Notes under the pieces: model-generated
What the model saw: the letters and a program-made list of their open reading frames with translations, nothing else
What the model was told of the DNA's origin: nothing
The model's database searches: none
Made by a program: the position numbers and the translations under genes
Shown: positions 8,986 to 60,518 of the stretch, in pieces
Position numbering within the stretch: position 1 is the first letter of the stretch
Layout of the letters: every line of letters begins with the position of its first letter
Assembly: GCF_963422355.1 (NCBI RefSeq)
Contig: NC_085100.1
Location: 6,048,068-6,112,067 of the forward strand
Length of the DNA stretch: 64,000 nucleotides
Origin: Corticium candelabrum
Lineage: Eukaryota > Porifera > Homoscleromorpha > Homosclerophorida > Plakinidae
Reading direction: 5' to 3'

Positions 8986-11010
8986 CAGACTTGGACAAAA
9001 TTATAGGGACACCCCGCTGTGGGTATGTAGTAACACAATAATTAGGTCACAATTTACCAACTATCAATATTGTTAAGAGCTTAATAGTTACCGCGTTGAT
9101 TGTTAGGTTTCTTGAGAATACTGTAGACCCTAAATTGTTTTCTTCACGTTTCGCATTGTGGAAAACAAGACCTAAAAGTGTATGACGTCATGATTGTGTA
9201 AGCGTCGTAAGTTAGACTCTCTCTGATTTTGTTTAGTGGCTTTTTAAAAAGCCCGTTATAATAACGTAAAGGAAAATTGAAGCCCTTCACCAGTTCCTCA
9301 GTACCGAGTGTTCCCGCCTCTCGCCCTCCTGATTGCGTCCAGACGTCGCGGAACACTTTCTGCCAAGTTCCGGACACGCGCGGCTGGAATCTGCTGCTAC
9401 GCCTCTTGTAGAGCATTCCAGAGCTCAGCTGCAGTTCTCGGTTCGCGACGGTTGGCAGCAGTTTTGAGTTCATGCCACAAGTTCTCGATTGGATTCGCAT
9501 CAGGCGATTTTGCTGGCCAGTCCAACAGTGTGACGTCATGCTGGCGTAGCCATTGTCTTGTTGACTGAGACGTGTGGATTGGCGCGTTGTCCTGCTGGAA
9601 GACAAAGTCGTCTCCTATCAGTGCCGCTGCATCTGTAAGCATGTGCTTCTCCAGAACCTGTTGGTACGCCGTGCTGTCCAAACGACCTTCCAGTTTCACC
9701 AGAGACCCCAAACCATGCCAACACATCGATCCCCACACCATCACACTAGCCGCGTGCTGGACCGTACGGTCACAACATTCAGGGAGAAATTCCTCACCTT
9801 TGCGACACCAAACGTACAGAGCACCATCGTATCCTATGCTGACTTTTGACTCATCTGTAAAAAGAACAGATTTCCAGTCATCCAAAGTCCATTGTGTGTG
9901 AGTGGTTGCCCATCCCAGTCGCAAACGCCAATGGTTTTCTGTTAGCAGTGGTTTTTTCCTAGGCCTCCGAGCGTTCACTCCTGTATCACTGAGACGACGA
10001 CGGACTGTTCTACTTGATACCTGCTTGCCGGTTTCATCAGCCAGCTGATACGAGAGCAGTCGTGATGGTGCTCTGCGGTTCTGCAGTGCCATTCTCTTCA
10101 GTCGATGATCTTCCCGGATTGTCATTGCCTTCCCACGTCCAGGTTGTTTTTCATAATCGCTGCTGCCATGGGAAAGCCGTTGCAGGCACTGATGAACCGA
10201 ATTCCTGGAGCGGCGGACAAGAGCTGCGATCTGACGCACAGAATGGCCAACCGAGTGAAGGGCTTCAATTTTCCCTCGCGTTTTTGGACTCAACTGTTTG
10301 CCTCGAGTCATCGTTGCAACTCGTGAAATATCGCACGGAACAAGACTCTGCAACTGCGTGCAGCTGAACGTTCAGGCTAACTTATCGCCTAAGTTTGGCA
10401 GTCTCAAGGGCAACGGTTTTAGTCCAGCTGATATTTTGGCGGTAGCAGTTTGAGATTTTGTTACGTAAAACGTGGACCGGAAGTGGCATGTCAATGTTCT
10501 TTTGTTGCTATAACTTTATTAGTTTTTGTCTTAGCAGGAATTTTTTGTAATTAATTAGTGTCGCATGATTTTTGAATACGTTGAAGTTTGTTTATTGATT
10601 AAAATGGCAAAACAATTCAAATTGTGATGACATGCCCGAAATCAATGCTCAAAAACAGATGATTCGCCTTTTTTCATAATGTTGATAAGAGGACTCACAA
10701 AATTGCTTTCACTCTCTACTACAGAGCATTCTTAGATTGTATGCCAAGAATGAGCATCCAAGAGCGATAAACGTGTACAAAGACAAGAAAAGTAGGAATG
10801 GCCGTCTTCCTTCTTCAAAGCAAACTAGATGCGCAGTAGGTAGCAAGTAAAAGCTGCAGTCTTGAACTCAAGCTATGTTACATACTAACAATGGCGCAAT
10901 CCATGAAAAAAGAAATTCGAAAAACATTTGGTTTTGCTAGAGAAAATTCAGTGCCAAAGTTAGACTAGACACAAAAATGCCAGGTGTCCCTATAATTTTG
11001 TCCAAGTCTG
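8986..11010 (-). mobile_element. Tc1/mariner transposon, complete ends
   Basis: A 28-bp terminal inverted repeat (CAGACTTGGACAAAATTATA continuing GGGACACC) occurs at 8986 and in complement ending at 11010. TA duplications at 8984-8985 and 11011-11012 mark the insertion. The element is 2025 bp and holds one transposase gene on the minus strand with a single internal stop. The ends and coding sequence are well preserved, so the insertion is probably recent compared with most repeats here. Confidence 0.92.
9298..10311 (-). pseudogene. Tc1 transposase with one in-frame TAG
   Basis: This DD34E transposase cuts and pastes the element at TA sites. From the chosen start (MTRGKQLS, 10311) the reading frame gives 337 residues if the stop is read through, a normal Tc1 length. 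An N-terminal HTH region (QIAALVRRSRNSVHQCL) is followed by the catalytic Asp in FTDESKV, the second Asp in QQDNAPIHT and the Glu in SPDANPIENLW, 34 residues later. The only break is TAG at 9397-9399, between LWNALQEA and QQIPAARVRN; many relatives have Trp near there, so TGG to TAG is likely. An upstream ATG at 10353 would add 14 residues. Confidence 0.9.
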
Positions 11011-11054
11011 TATGTTATTCGGTGCGTCAGAACACACAAGCAACGTTATCACGA

Positions 11055-11257
11055 CTAGCGTATCTTTGCGTACCCTTTCGGAGGTGGATTGGGGTTGGGG
11101 TCTAAAACCATGTCTTCTTCGTCAGAATCCTCTACATACGCATACACGTCCGACACTTGGGAACTTGCAACGTCTCCCCTACGTAATTAAGCTAGATCAT
11201 TAGACGCATACACTATGAGCAACAAATGCAAACCGGAGTGACTTACTTCGCAGACAT
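11055..11257 (-). CDS. Possible small two-exon acidic protein (44 aa) or 5' exons of a larger gene
   Basis: Exon 1 (11247-11257) reads ATG TCT GCG AA and is followed by a perfect GTAAGT donor. An AG acceptor lies at 11179-11180, and exon 2 (11055-11178) stays in frame to a TAG. The product has an acidic centre (EDSDEEDMVLDPNPNPPP). I do not recognise it. It lies 150 bp downstream of VPS26C on the same strand and about 40 bp from the Tc1 end. It could be the start of a longer gene whose later exons lie beyond the transposon, or chance. Confidence 0.35.
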
Positions 11258-11406
11258 ATTAGCACTTTGTACACTCAGACTACTACAACTACAGATCAAA
11301 CAGAACAGAAGACTACGTATGGCTGATTGATAACAATTTGCTTAGCTAATGTACCGCCCACTAACAGTATCTAATTATACTAAATACTCCACAAATTCCG
11401 TTAGGT

Positions 11407-12300
11407 CTAAAAACGAGTCAGCTTAATTGGAAAATTCTCGGTGATGAGATGGTCGTCTTGCAGCACAATCACAGTGTTGACTTCAAATTCCACTTTGAAG
11501 TTGTTTGTTGCAAGAGTAGGACAGGTAAACAACCTGGGGAATATCATGTGAATAGGAATAGGAAGACCTCGACAGACATCTCCTTCTGCAATTTGTATGT
11601 TCTGTATCTCAGTGGCATCCTTAGCATAGCCCTCAGCACACCCACATGTTTCAACTCGAATTAGTTGTAGTTCAATAGATTTAATGGGTATAGCAGAATG
11701 TTCAACTATCAATTCACCTGTCAATGGCTCTGTGATAACGCAGGACGCTGAATCTAAGTGACCAGTCACCAGAAATCTAGGAACACTTTCTCTCTCCTTC
11801 ACATTATCTAGAGATTCCGGAGACACACGAAATTCCACTACTTTTCTTTCCAATCCCTGAGACAGTGACGGATCTTTGTACTGAACAATAAACTCTTGCT
11901 GTTTCACTAAATCTTTCGCCAGCAATGAGCGCCGAACTTCGCATCGCACAAGATACTGAATGTTGACAAATACCCCATGGTATGTTTCATACAAAGATTT
12001 GCCTTGCTTCGGCTTTAGAGGAAACTCGAACGGAATTTCTGTCCCTCCTGGTATCTTTCCAGGCTTCACTAATTCAAGACTGCTGTCTAGCAGTTGGATT
12101 GGCTTCAACGAATTGTAAAACGCTTCGAAAAGCCCTACGCTCTTCGCACTGAGTTGGAGACTAACGGAGCCTTCCACAAATAACGTGATTCCTTGATGTT
12201 GCAAGTCGCCTTTACTAGTGATAGCAACCACTCCCTTCAACATATCGCCTTCCCGATATACCTTGTTCGCCTTCTTCAGCCTGATCTGAACAGTCGCCAT
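11407..12300 (-). CDS. VPS26C: VPS26C (DSCR3), Retriever complex subunit, single exon
   Basis: VPS26C is the arrestin-fold subunit of Retriever, the retromer-like complex that returns integrins and other SNX17 cargo from endosomes to the cell surface. The intact 297-codon frame (ATG at 12298-12300) has the family's usual length. It reads MATVQIRLKKANKVYREGD at the N terminus, then the first beta-sandwich lobe (ITLFVEGSVSLQLSAKSVG, IPFEFPLKP, YETYHGVFVNIQYLVRCEV) and the second lobe (SCVITEPLTGELIVEHS, IELQLIRVETCG, IPIHMIFPRLFTCPT). It ends in NFPIKLTRF. No intron interrupts it, unlike vertebrate orthologues. No clear poly(A) signal was found just downstream. Confidence 0.95.
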   Translation of the reverse strand: MATVQIRLKKANKVYREGDMLKGVVAITSKGDLQHQGITLFVEGSVSLQLSAKSVGLFEAFYNSLKPIQLLDSSLELVKPGKIPGGTEIPFEFPLKPKQGKSLYETYHGVFVNIQYLVRCEVRRSLLAKDLVKQQEFIVQYKDPSLSQGLERKVVEFRVSPESLDNVKERESVPRFLVTGHLDSASCVITEPLTGELIVEHSAIPIKSIELQLIRVETCGCAEGYAKDATEIQNIQIAEGDVCRGLPIPIHMIFPRLFTCPTLATNNFKVEFEVNTVIVLQDDHLITENFPIKLTRF

Positions 12301-13509
12301 TTCACACTAACATACGGGATTTTGCCCGGTAGCCAGTCTAGTCTATCTAGACTACAGCATCCCCATCAACGTCACTGCAAACCTAGGAGTTGAGACTAGC
12401 TAGAAATCTCGAAAACGGGGTAACTTTTTTCAATGTATAGAACTATGCATGGGCGGGCGAGTTTGTTTCGGCGTCTAGAGCAAAAGTGAGTTATTGGAAC
12501 GTAAGATATTTTGCATATATCCGGGTCTTTAAATTCTAATCTGGGAATAAATTATGCAATCAGCCCGGGCGGATCTGTAACGGCATATTCTACTTTGAGA
12601 TACTCGATCTCAGAACGGAATATCATTAAACGGGATATAACTCTGAACATAATTCTTCATGTTAATTCTGTCCGGCTGCTAATTAATTCTTGAGAAAAAT
12701 GCATGTGAACGAGATATACTTATAAATTGTCCGAACGGGATACTCATGCAACAACGTAAATTTCCATAAAACGTTAAATTAATTAACTTCATGCGAATTG
12801 TGGCGCTGCTAATTCTGAGAATGAGGTCTAATTCTGAGAATGAGGTCTAATTCATACAAGGGTAAAACAATAATAAATTTAATCTGCCCATGCGGAGAAC
12901 TGGATAGAGATGATGTATTGCTCAGTCAGTCTGTATACGAAAGATGTCACAGGACACCCTTACATGTCTTGTTTCGATCTCTCTTTTTTTGTATGGCAAC
13001 CCAACATCTTTCTCATTTTTTCAAAATGTTCCTAAGCCTGTTTGTAACATCTCTGGACAGCAGCGTGCAAGTTGATAACAATTAATATTAATTTTGAACC
13101 CTGAAAATTTCCCTGGCTTCGCCGCTGTGAATAACTGTACGGACCATTGTGGGTAACATGTCTACAGTAACTTGGGATCTCTACTAGATAAATCTACTGT
13201 CTAGTCTAGTAGACGATAGCAATTAAACGTTTCAATCAATTTCATCTCAACTCTAGAAGCTACTCTCAAATACCCATTTGAAACAACGCTTGACGGAAGT
13301 TTATGTATTGTTAATCAATCTCATACAGGTATATTTTGCTGAAATACTTGCTACATGTACTTACAGTTGAAACAATTAACATAAAAATAAAACACTGTCT
13401 TGCACTGCAACTACAACATTTTCTTGACATCATAATATATCTTAAAAGTATTTGTACGCATGAAGGCCAGTTCTTATATAATACAGAATGCTATCAAATT
13501 GATTATTGA
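12301..13509. other. Intergenic between VPS26C and the KATNAL2 3' end
   Basis: No coding exon or transposon was recognised. There is a 20-bp tandem duplication (GAGAATGAGGTCTAATTC) near 12820-12855. The VPS26C promoter should lie in the first few hundred bases, but no specific element could be assigned. Confidence 0.5.
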
Positions 13510-55374
<41,865 letters not shown>

Positions 55375-55497
55375 GATTTATTCGCACACGCAGACTGAAT
55401 ACGTATACGTTGCGCGAAAATTAGCCTCGTGTACCAGACCACCTTGTCGTACCTGGATCAGTTACAGTTACGTGTATAGCCCTTGTTGCTGCGTGCC
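55375..55497. promoter_or_regulatory. Bidirectional promoter, KATNAL2 and Ras-like GTPase
   Basis: Only 123 bp separate the two divergent start codons, so both promoters and 5' leaders must overlap here, unless an upstream non-coding exon exists. No TATA box was seen. A TACGTATACG-like palindromic stretch (near 55400) is visible, but its role is unknown. Confidence 0.6.
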
Positions 55498-55926
55498 ATG
55501 TCTCCCATAGCTACGTACAGAGTCGTTCTGCTAGGTGATGGCGGAGTTGGAAAGTCCGGTGAGTTATACGTCTTGAGTTCTGAGAAATTTTCTTAGTTGC
55601 AGCGCAAGGCATTTCCGGGAAGTAGAGCAGCTAAAATTTTAGTTGCTCTGCTAATGAGTGCATGCATGGTCACATTGGTGTAAGTGACGCTCCTGAGGTT
55701 TCAAGTTGTTTTACTTTCTTGTCGACTTTCTACATAGCAATCACGCTGCAGTTTACCACGAATCAATTCACGGCCGACTACGATCCAACAATAGGTACAT
55801 TCAATTTAGATGTACTGGTTCAGGTCTGAGTTGCGCAACGGTTTCTTCACAGAAGACGCCTATCGAATCGAAAGTACTGTTGATGGTGAAGACATGGTCT
55901 TGGATATTCTGGACAGTGCGGGGCAA
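55498..55926 (+). CDS. Ras-family small GTPase, exons 1-3 (3' part outside the window)
   Basis: Exons 55498-55558, 55738-55794 and 55853-55926 join in frame to give 64 residues. They contain the P-loop GDGGVGKS (G1), the effector region FTADYDPTIEDAYR (G2) and LDILDSAGQ (G3, with the Ras Gln61 equivalent). This is a membrane-signalling GTPase of the Ras/Rap/Rheb group; which subfamily cannot be told without the rest. Donors GTGAGT, GTACAT and GTACGT are canonical GT. The NKxD and SAK motifs and any CAAX end are not found before the window ends, so intron 3 must exceed 8 kb; it contains three transposons. Confidence 0.9.
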
Positions 55927-56073
55927 GTACGTTTTGCTGATTGCGTATTGTGAGCCACTTGTTGTTGCTCGTTGCATGAGCGGTCGACCATGCGCATGGC
56001 TTGTTCTAGTAGCGTCATGCAACTTGTTTGTTAATTATCATATCTGTTAGGACTTTCTCACACTAATTACGTA

Positions 56074-57243
56074 GGGTAAAGTCGCCAAACCGTGGACACC
56101 CGTCGAAGTAATTAGAATAGCTCCGATCAGAAGTCTTACGACAACCTTATTTAGAAACGCAATTTGCCCTTGGTGATCACGCAGGCTCACTCTCCAGTCT
56201 CTAGCTATTCGTTGAGATATTATTATTCAACTAGAACGTGACGTCTTAATCAGGTTGATATTAACGCTACTATCGCTAATGTGGACAGCGACGTTTTCGC
56301 ACTAAGCCAACGATCTATTACGGTAAACAGGACTGGAACTGGAAACTACGCTTGCAACAAGCTTTCGCGTCTCCTAGACGTCTATGCAGTCTGGACAGCT
56401 CCAGAATTTGCTAGGTTCTGGCATCTCATCGAGCATGGCGCACCCGAAGTGGAACCAATGGCTACAGCCGGAATTGTCGCTGCCTATCCATCCTTCTTTA
56501 TCTTTCTTTTAAGTCTTGGTAGTACGATTGACTGTAACTGCTACAAAAGGAGTCATTCTCGTCGCTGCTTGAACCAGCCACTCCCATTTGCAAACGTTGT
56601 CTTGGACTTCCCTGATAGGAGGCGAGTTGCTTGACGTTGTAGCTTTCCTTTCTTGCCATTTTCTGTACGTTTTTAACCTTCCGTTTTTCTATAAATCAAT
56701 CTGCAGTGAGGATTTCACCTGCATGAGATGGCAGCAGTCGTCTGTCTCTTGTGTTCTGTCCTTGTGTTGGATCTGAGTCCTGTGCTGCAAAGAGATCTGC
56801 AAAAAGTGGCGTATCTTTCTCTGCATGGACGTATGTTGAGGTTTAGAGTGCAACTTCCCAGACCCGCCCACTTTTGATTACAAGTTGCTCGATTCTAGCC
56901 GTTGCTCGTAGAGGTGAATAAAGAAATCTGCATGGTACAGTAGAGTAAGGCATAGGCTGTGCAACCAACGTACAACGGTGATTGCTTGCGTTGAATATGT
57001 AACGCTGCACGATTGTTATGATTTCGCATTGGCAGGATAGTCGAGGCTACTGTCTAAACATACGGGAAAAAGTGAGAAAACGCAGCGTCAACTGGAAGAG
57101 CGTCCTGTCCCGAAAAGGTACAACACAGTGCTTGCTACTACAACAAACCACGTCGCGGTTGATGACCAATTCGTTCCGTGGTAAGAAGTGAAACTTCAGC
57201 TGTCTACCTTTAGGCGGTGTCCACGGTTGGACGACTTTACCCT
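56074..57243. mobile_element. TIR DNA transposon, TA-flanked (1170 bp), non-autonomous
   Basis: The ends GGGTAAAGTCGCCAAACCGT and its near-complement GGACGACTTTACCCC are inverted over about 28 bp (one extra G at the right). TA flanks both. A 117-codon frame at 56281-56634 shows no known domain. It lies in intron 3 of the GTPase gene. Confidence 0.7.
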
Positions 57244-57508
57244 ACTAGTACAGCTGACTAAACAGGAAAAAATTGTGCAGCAATCTTTCTTTCGACAGTT
57301 TTGACGTTTACAAACCATACTTTTGTTTGAGCCCCTACCTTAGTTAATTAAACCCTACTGAAACAGTACGCAATAATTTGTTGAAAGTAAATAACTAGGC
57401 TAATCCGGGGTAATTCCTCACACCTTTTAGCTAGATGAGCCCTATCTTCTGCAAGAGATTGCGTCCCGCGTTTACCTGCGTATGGTTTCTTCGTTTACTA
57501 CTGCATTA

Positions 57509-58981
57509 TAGAGCGTTTTCACGTGACGTCCAATGGCGGAAGTCGCCATTTTGGTGTCCAACTGCGCATGCTGAGATAGAACTGGTGGCGTGTACTGCCC
57601 GTTTTTGTAGTACTATTGGTATTGTGTATAGTTGTTGGATGTTCCAGCAGATCGGAGTGCGATAAAGACGTGTCTTCCGTATACCGGTCAAGAGCGACAG
57701 TTGCAATTGAACAGCGCTAGAAGAGATGGCCAAATAGCAGCGGTTTCGCGAGAAGACCTAAATGAAACCAAGCTGGTAAATGAACGAATCTTCGTAGGCC
57801 CTTTAGTTCTGGCAGACCAGCTGATCTGTTTGATGAATTGATCCAGACTGTTAAAAATGTTGGTGTACCAACGCAGAATCAAGAGACTTGCAATTACAGA
57901 CACGCAAAAGAGGTTTGCTGTAGCAATCGCATTGTCAATTTTCTTCTCTTGGCTTTTGACAGATGACATATCTAATTCTTTCACTGGTCTGTAAATTTTG
58001 TCCTTCTGAATAGATTGGAATGGCACCTCTACTGTGTGCAATTTTAAGTGTATGCTTCAAAGAAAACCTTAATACAGCAACATGTGTGCACAACATCTGT
58101 CTTAATTTTCACAAATCAACCATGAAGTGAGGTGTTTTATTGCATTTTTGAGAATGAGGAACCTGTAAAATTTCAGACTGGGGGGTGTCTTACAACATTC
58201 TACACTTACAGGACTTACTCTACTATAGCACAATGCTATGCTATTCATGTTCCACTATCATGGCATGTCCACTTCCTTTACATTTCCCGAGTATATAGCA
58301 CAGACATTGTCACACAAACAAATACTGACCATTAATTAAGAAGAAAACTTCGATCTCATGTCAGTTGATTGTCTACCAAAGATTATTGAACTCTCACATT
58401 AAATTACAACAGACATGACTGTATTCTCTTTCACAATCCTCTCACTTAGAGCTGACAAAGATTGTCCAACAGGTATACTGTAGGTGAAATATATACTCTA
58501 ACAAAAATCTTTACTATAAATTACCACATAATTACTACTGAGGTTTCCACAACACTTCTAGCTCCCACAACATGCGCAGGGACATCTTTCACCCAGCCAA
58601 TTCTAGACTGGTAATAAACTTCCAAAGATTTGCATCTGTGGACTCTAAACTGCTTGGCTGTTATGAAGCTCGTCTGAAGGACTAAATAGGAGACAATGTC
58701 CGAAATGTAGACAGGAAGAAACGTGGTGTTCTGTAGCAATGGTCTCTCCAATTGCAGTGGATCAACCCCTCCAATCAGCCCCAGCTTGGCTAAATAGCGA
58801 GGTTTCGCATCAGATAGCAGATTGTCGGAGCACTTTGATAGTTTCCTGCTGGAAGTGTAGTAAGTAGAGGCAAGGGAGGTTAAATTTGCTTATACCGACA
58901 CCCATTCAAGTATCACATGGACACCAAAATTGCCGACACTAACGTGCGTTAGAAAAATGCGACATCAATGAAAACGCTCTA
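57509..58981. mobile_element. TIR element with THAP-domain relic (P-element-like)
   Basis: The ends TAGAGCGTTTTCACGTGACG and the complement of TAGAGCGTTTTCATTGATGT are inverted. A second shared block (AATTTTGGTGTCC type) lies about 40-60 bp inside. TA is found outside both ends. The GAGCGTTTTCACGTGACGTC type of end is familiar from animal P-like elements. Most of the transposase is gone. Confidence 0.65.
57624..57845 (+). pseudogene. THAP-type zinc finger remnant
   Basis: Across two frames the plus strand gives VVGCSSRSECDKDVSS, then YR/FRIP, and later KLVNERIFVGPLVLADQ. These correspond to the C-x2-4-C start, the F(Y/F)R(F/L)P block and the CSxHF-like block of THAP domains, with the second metal-binding pair degraded. 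THAP domains bind the ends of P-like transposons, consistent with the location inside such an element. Confidence 0.45.
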
Positions 58982-58983
58982 TA

Positions 58984-60202
58984 CGTGGACGGCTATGCAA
59001 CTATACAAGCAAGCAGTTGGACGTTTTCTGCGTTACGGTCAAATATCAGGGGTGGGGCTATTCCGCATAGTTGCCTCTTCTCGCTCTGATGGCTGCAAAC
59101 ACCACACCTGGCTGGTGTATAGGTTACTAACGGTTAGAATTACGACTTGAGCATACATAAAGCAAAGTTAAAGTTTTCGTAGGTTTTCTGCGAATGCTAT
59201 GGTCCGCCCTAGATGTTACTGATTTTGTCTTCTGCTTCTCCTCTCAGGCTTTTCACCGTTCACAAACCCATGCTTGCTTCTTTGATGGTCTTTTGCTTAG
59301 TATATATAGCAATTTACAATGAAATGATATGATATCCACTTTGCACCCTGCTACGGCCCCCATAAATGACGAGAAGTTTCCCGTGATCAGCTAATTTCAG
59401 CTGGTGATTTATCTTCCGCGATATGCACGAGCAGTAATAGTGGCGTGTCTATCTTTGGAGAGTATGAAGTCACTAAACAACTTACTACGTAAAAAGTTAG
59501 ACGGTTTGTTCTACAACGTGATGTTCACCTTTGCATGAAAAACACTAGCTAGAAAATTCTTCCGGCTCACAAACATAGGTATTTTGCAGCTACCTAAAGC
59601 GCAGAACGATAAGCTATCCAGCGAGTGTTCACACATTCCATTTCGTCTCCATTGAAAGAAATGAGAAGTAATTGAATTTAAAAGTGCGGAATTGCCCCGT
59701 GTGTGGCAATACCCCGGATTACCGTACTATTATAAATGTTCTGGATTATCAATGTAGTAAGTGAACCTCAGTCGAGTGTTAATTGCTTCAAATGAAAGCT
59801 ACAAAACAATAGGAGTGAGACTGTGACATCAGCCAAATCATGTGACGAACGAGCACGGCATGAAGGAGCAAGGCGAACACCTGGGGCAGAGCCATATATA
59901 TGGCTCTGGCCTGGGGACGAAGCTAACGTCCACCAGCTGCCGACTGCTCCTTCCACAGACAGGACAGAAGCCAGCGCTACCCCCTACAAATGTCTCAACT
60001 CCTGTTAGCAATGCCTGCAAGGATGGTTCACAGTATACCGGTAGCTGGGTGCTCCCGCCCCACCAGTTGCTTCGCTCCTCCTTGCCTTAATTTTAAAATC
60101 GGCACAGTATAGAAGTCACGAGACGTTGTACAAAACCAGGTTGGGAGGAAAGTAACTACAGTTCATCCCAATATCTATGGTATCCGTAGTTGGCGACTAG
60201 AG
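58984..60202. other. Intron or intergenic, no exon found
   Basis: It was searched for Ras NKxD and SAK exons without success. A perfect 22-bp palindrome, CAGAGCCATATA through TATATGGCTCTG, lies at 59887-59908. Confidence 0.45.
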
Positions 60203-60205
60203 TTA

Positions 60206-60484
60206 GGCCCCGGTCACACTACGTCAGGACTGGCGGCGACGTTTGCGTTTGCGTTTCACGGGATTTGTCTAATTACATGCAAACGTAAATGTGCGGTCAC
60301 ACTTGTAGAGCGTATTTGTTGACTCCCACGTTCACGTTGACGTTGATGTACATAGGTACGTTGCGTGGGTGTTTCTTTAGTGTTGGAAGGTGCTATTGTC
60401 GCTGTTGTCACCTTCGCGTACGTCTGCAACACTCGTTCTAGGGTATTTGACCTACTGAGACTTTGCAATTGGTTCGTTTGTTTT
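60206..60484 (+). repeat. Harbinger left TIR (about 280 bp)
   Basis: Inverted similarity to 63495-63776 runs the full length at roughly 85-90% by eye, from GGCCCCGGTCAC to GACTTTGCAATTGGTTCG. It includes internal CGTTCACGTTGACGTTGATG-type repeats. Confidence 0.85.
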
Positions 60485-60518
60485 GATCGAACGTCAACGA
60501 GCACCATTTCTGCGGATC

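Noticed and set aside
9572..9901. Two plus-strand frames over the Tc1 region
   Set aside because: Antisense shadows of the transposase.
56703..56735. EDFTCMRWQQ in plus frame, resembling the Ras exon that follows the G3 motif (EDFxAMRxQ)
   Set aside because: It lies inside the TIR transposon at 56074-57243, the similarity fades after ten residues and no in-frame donor follows. Treated as chance.
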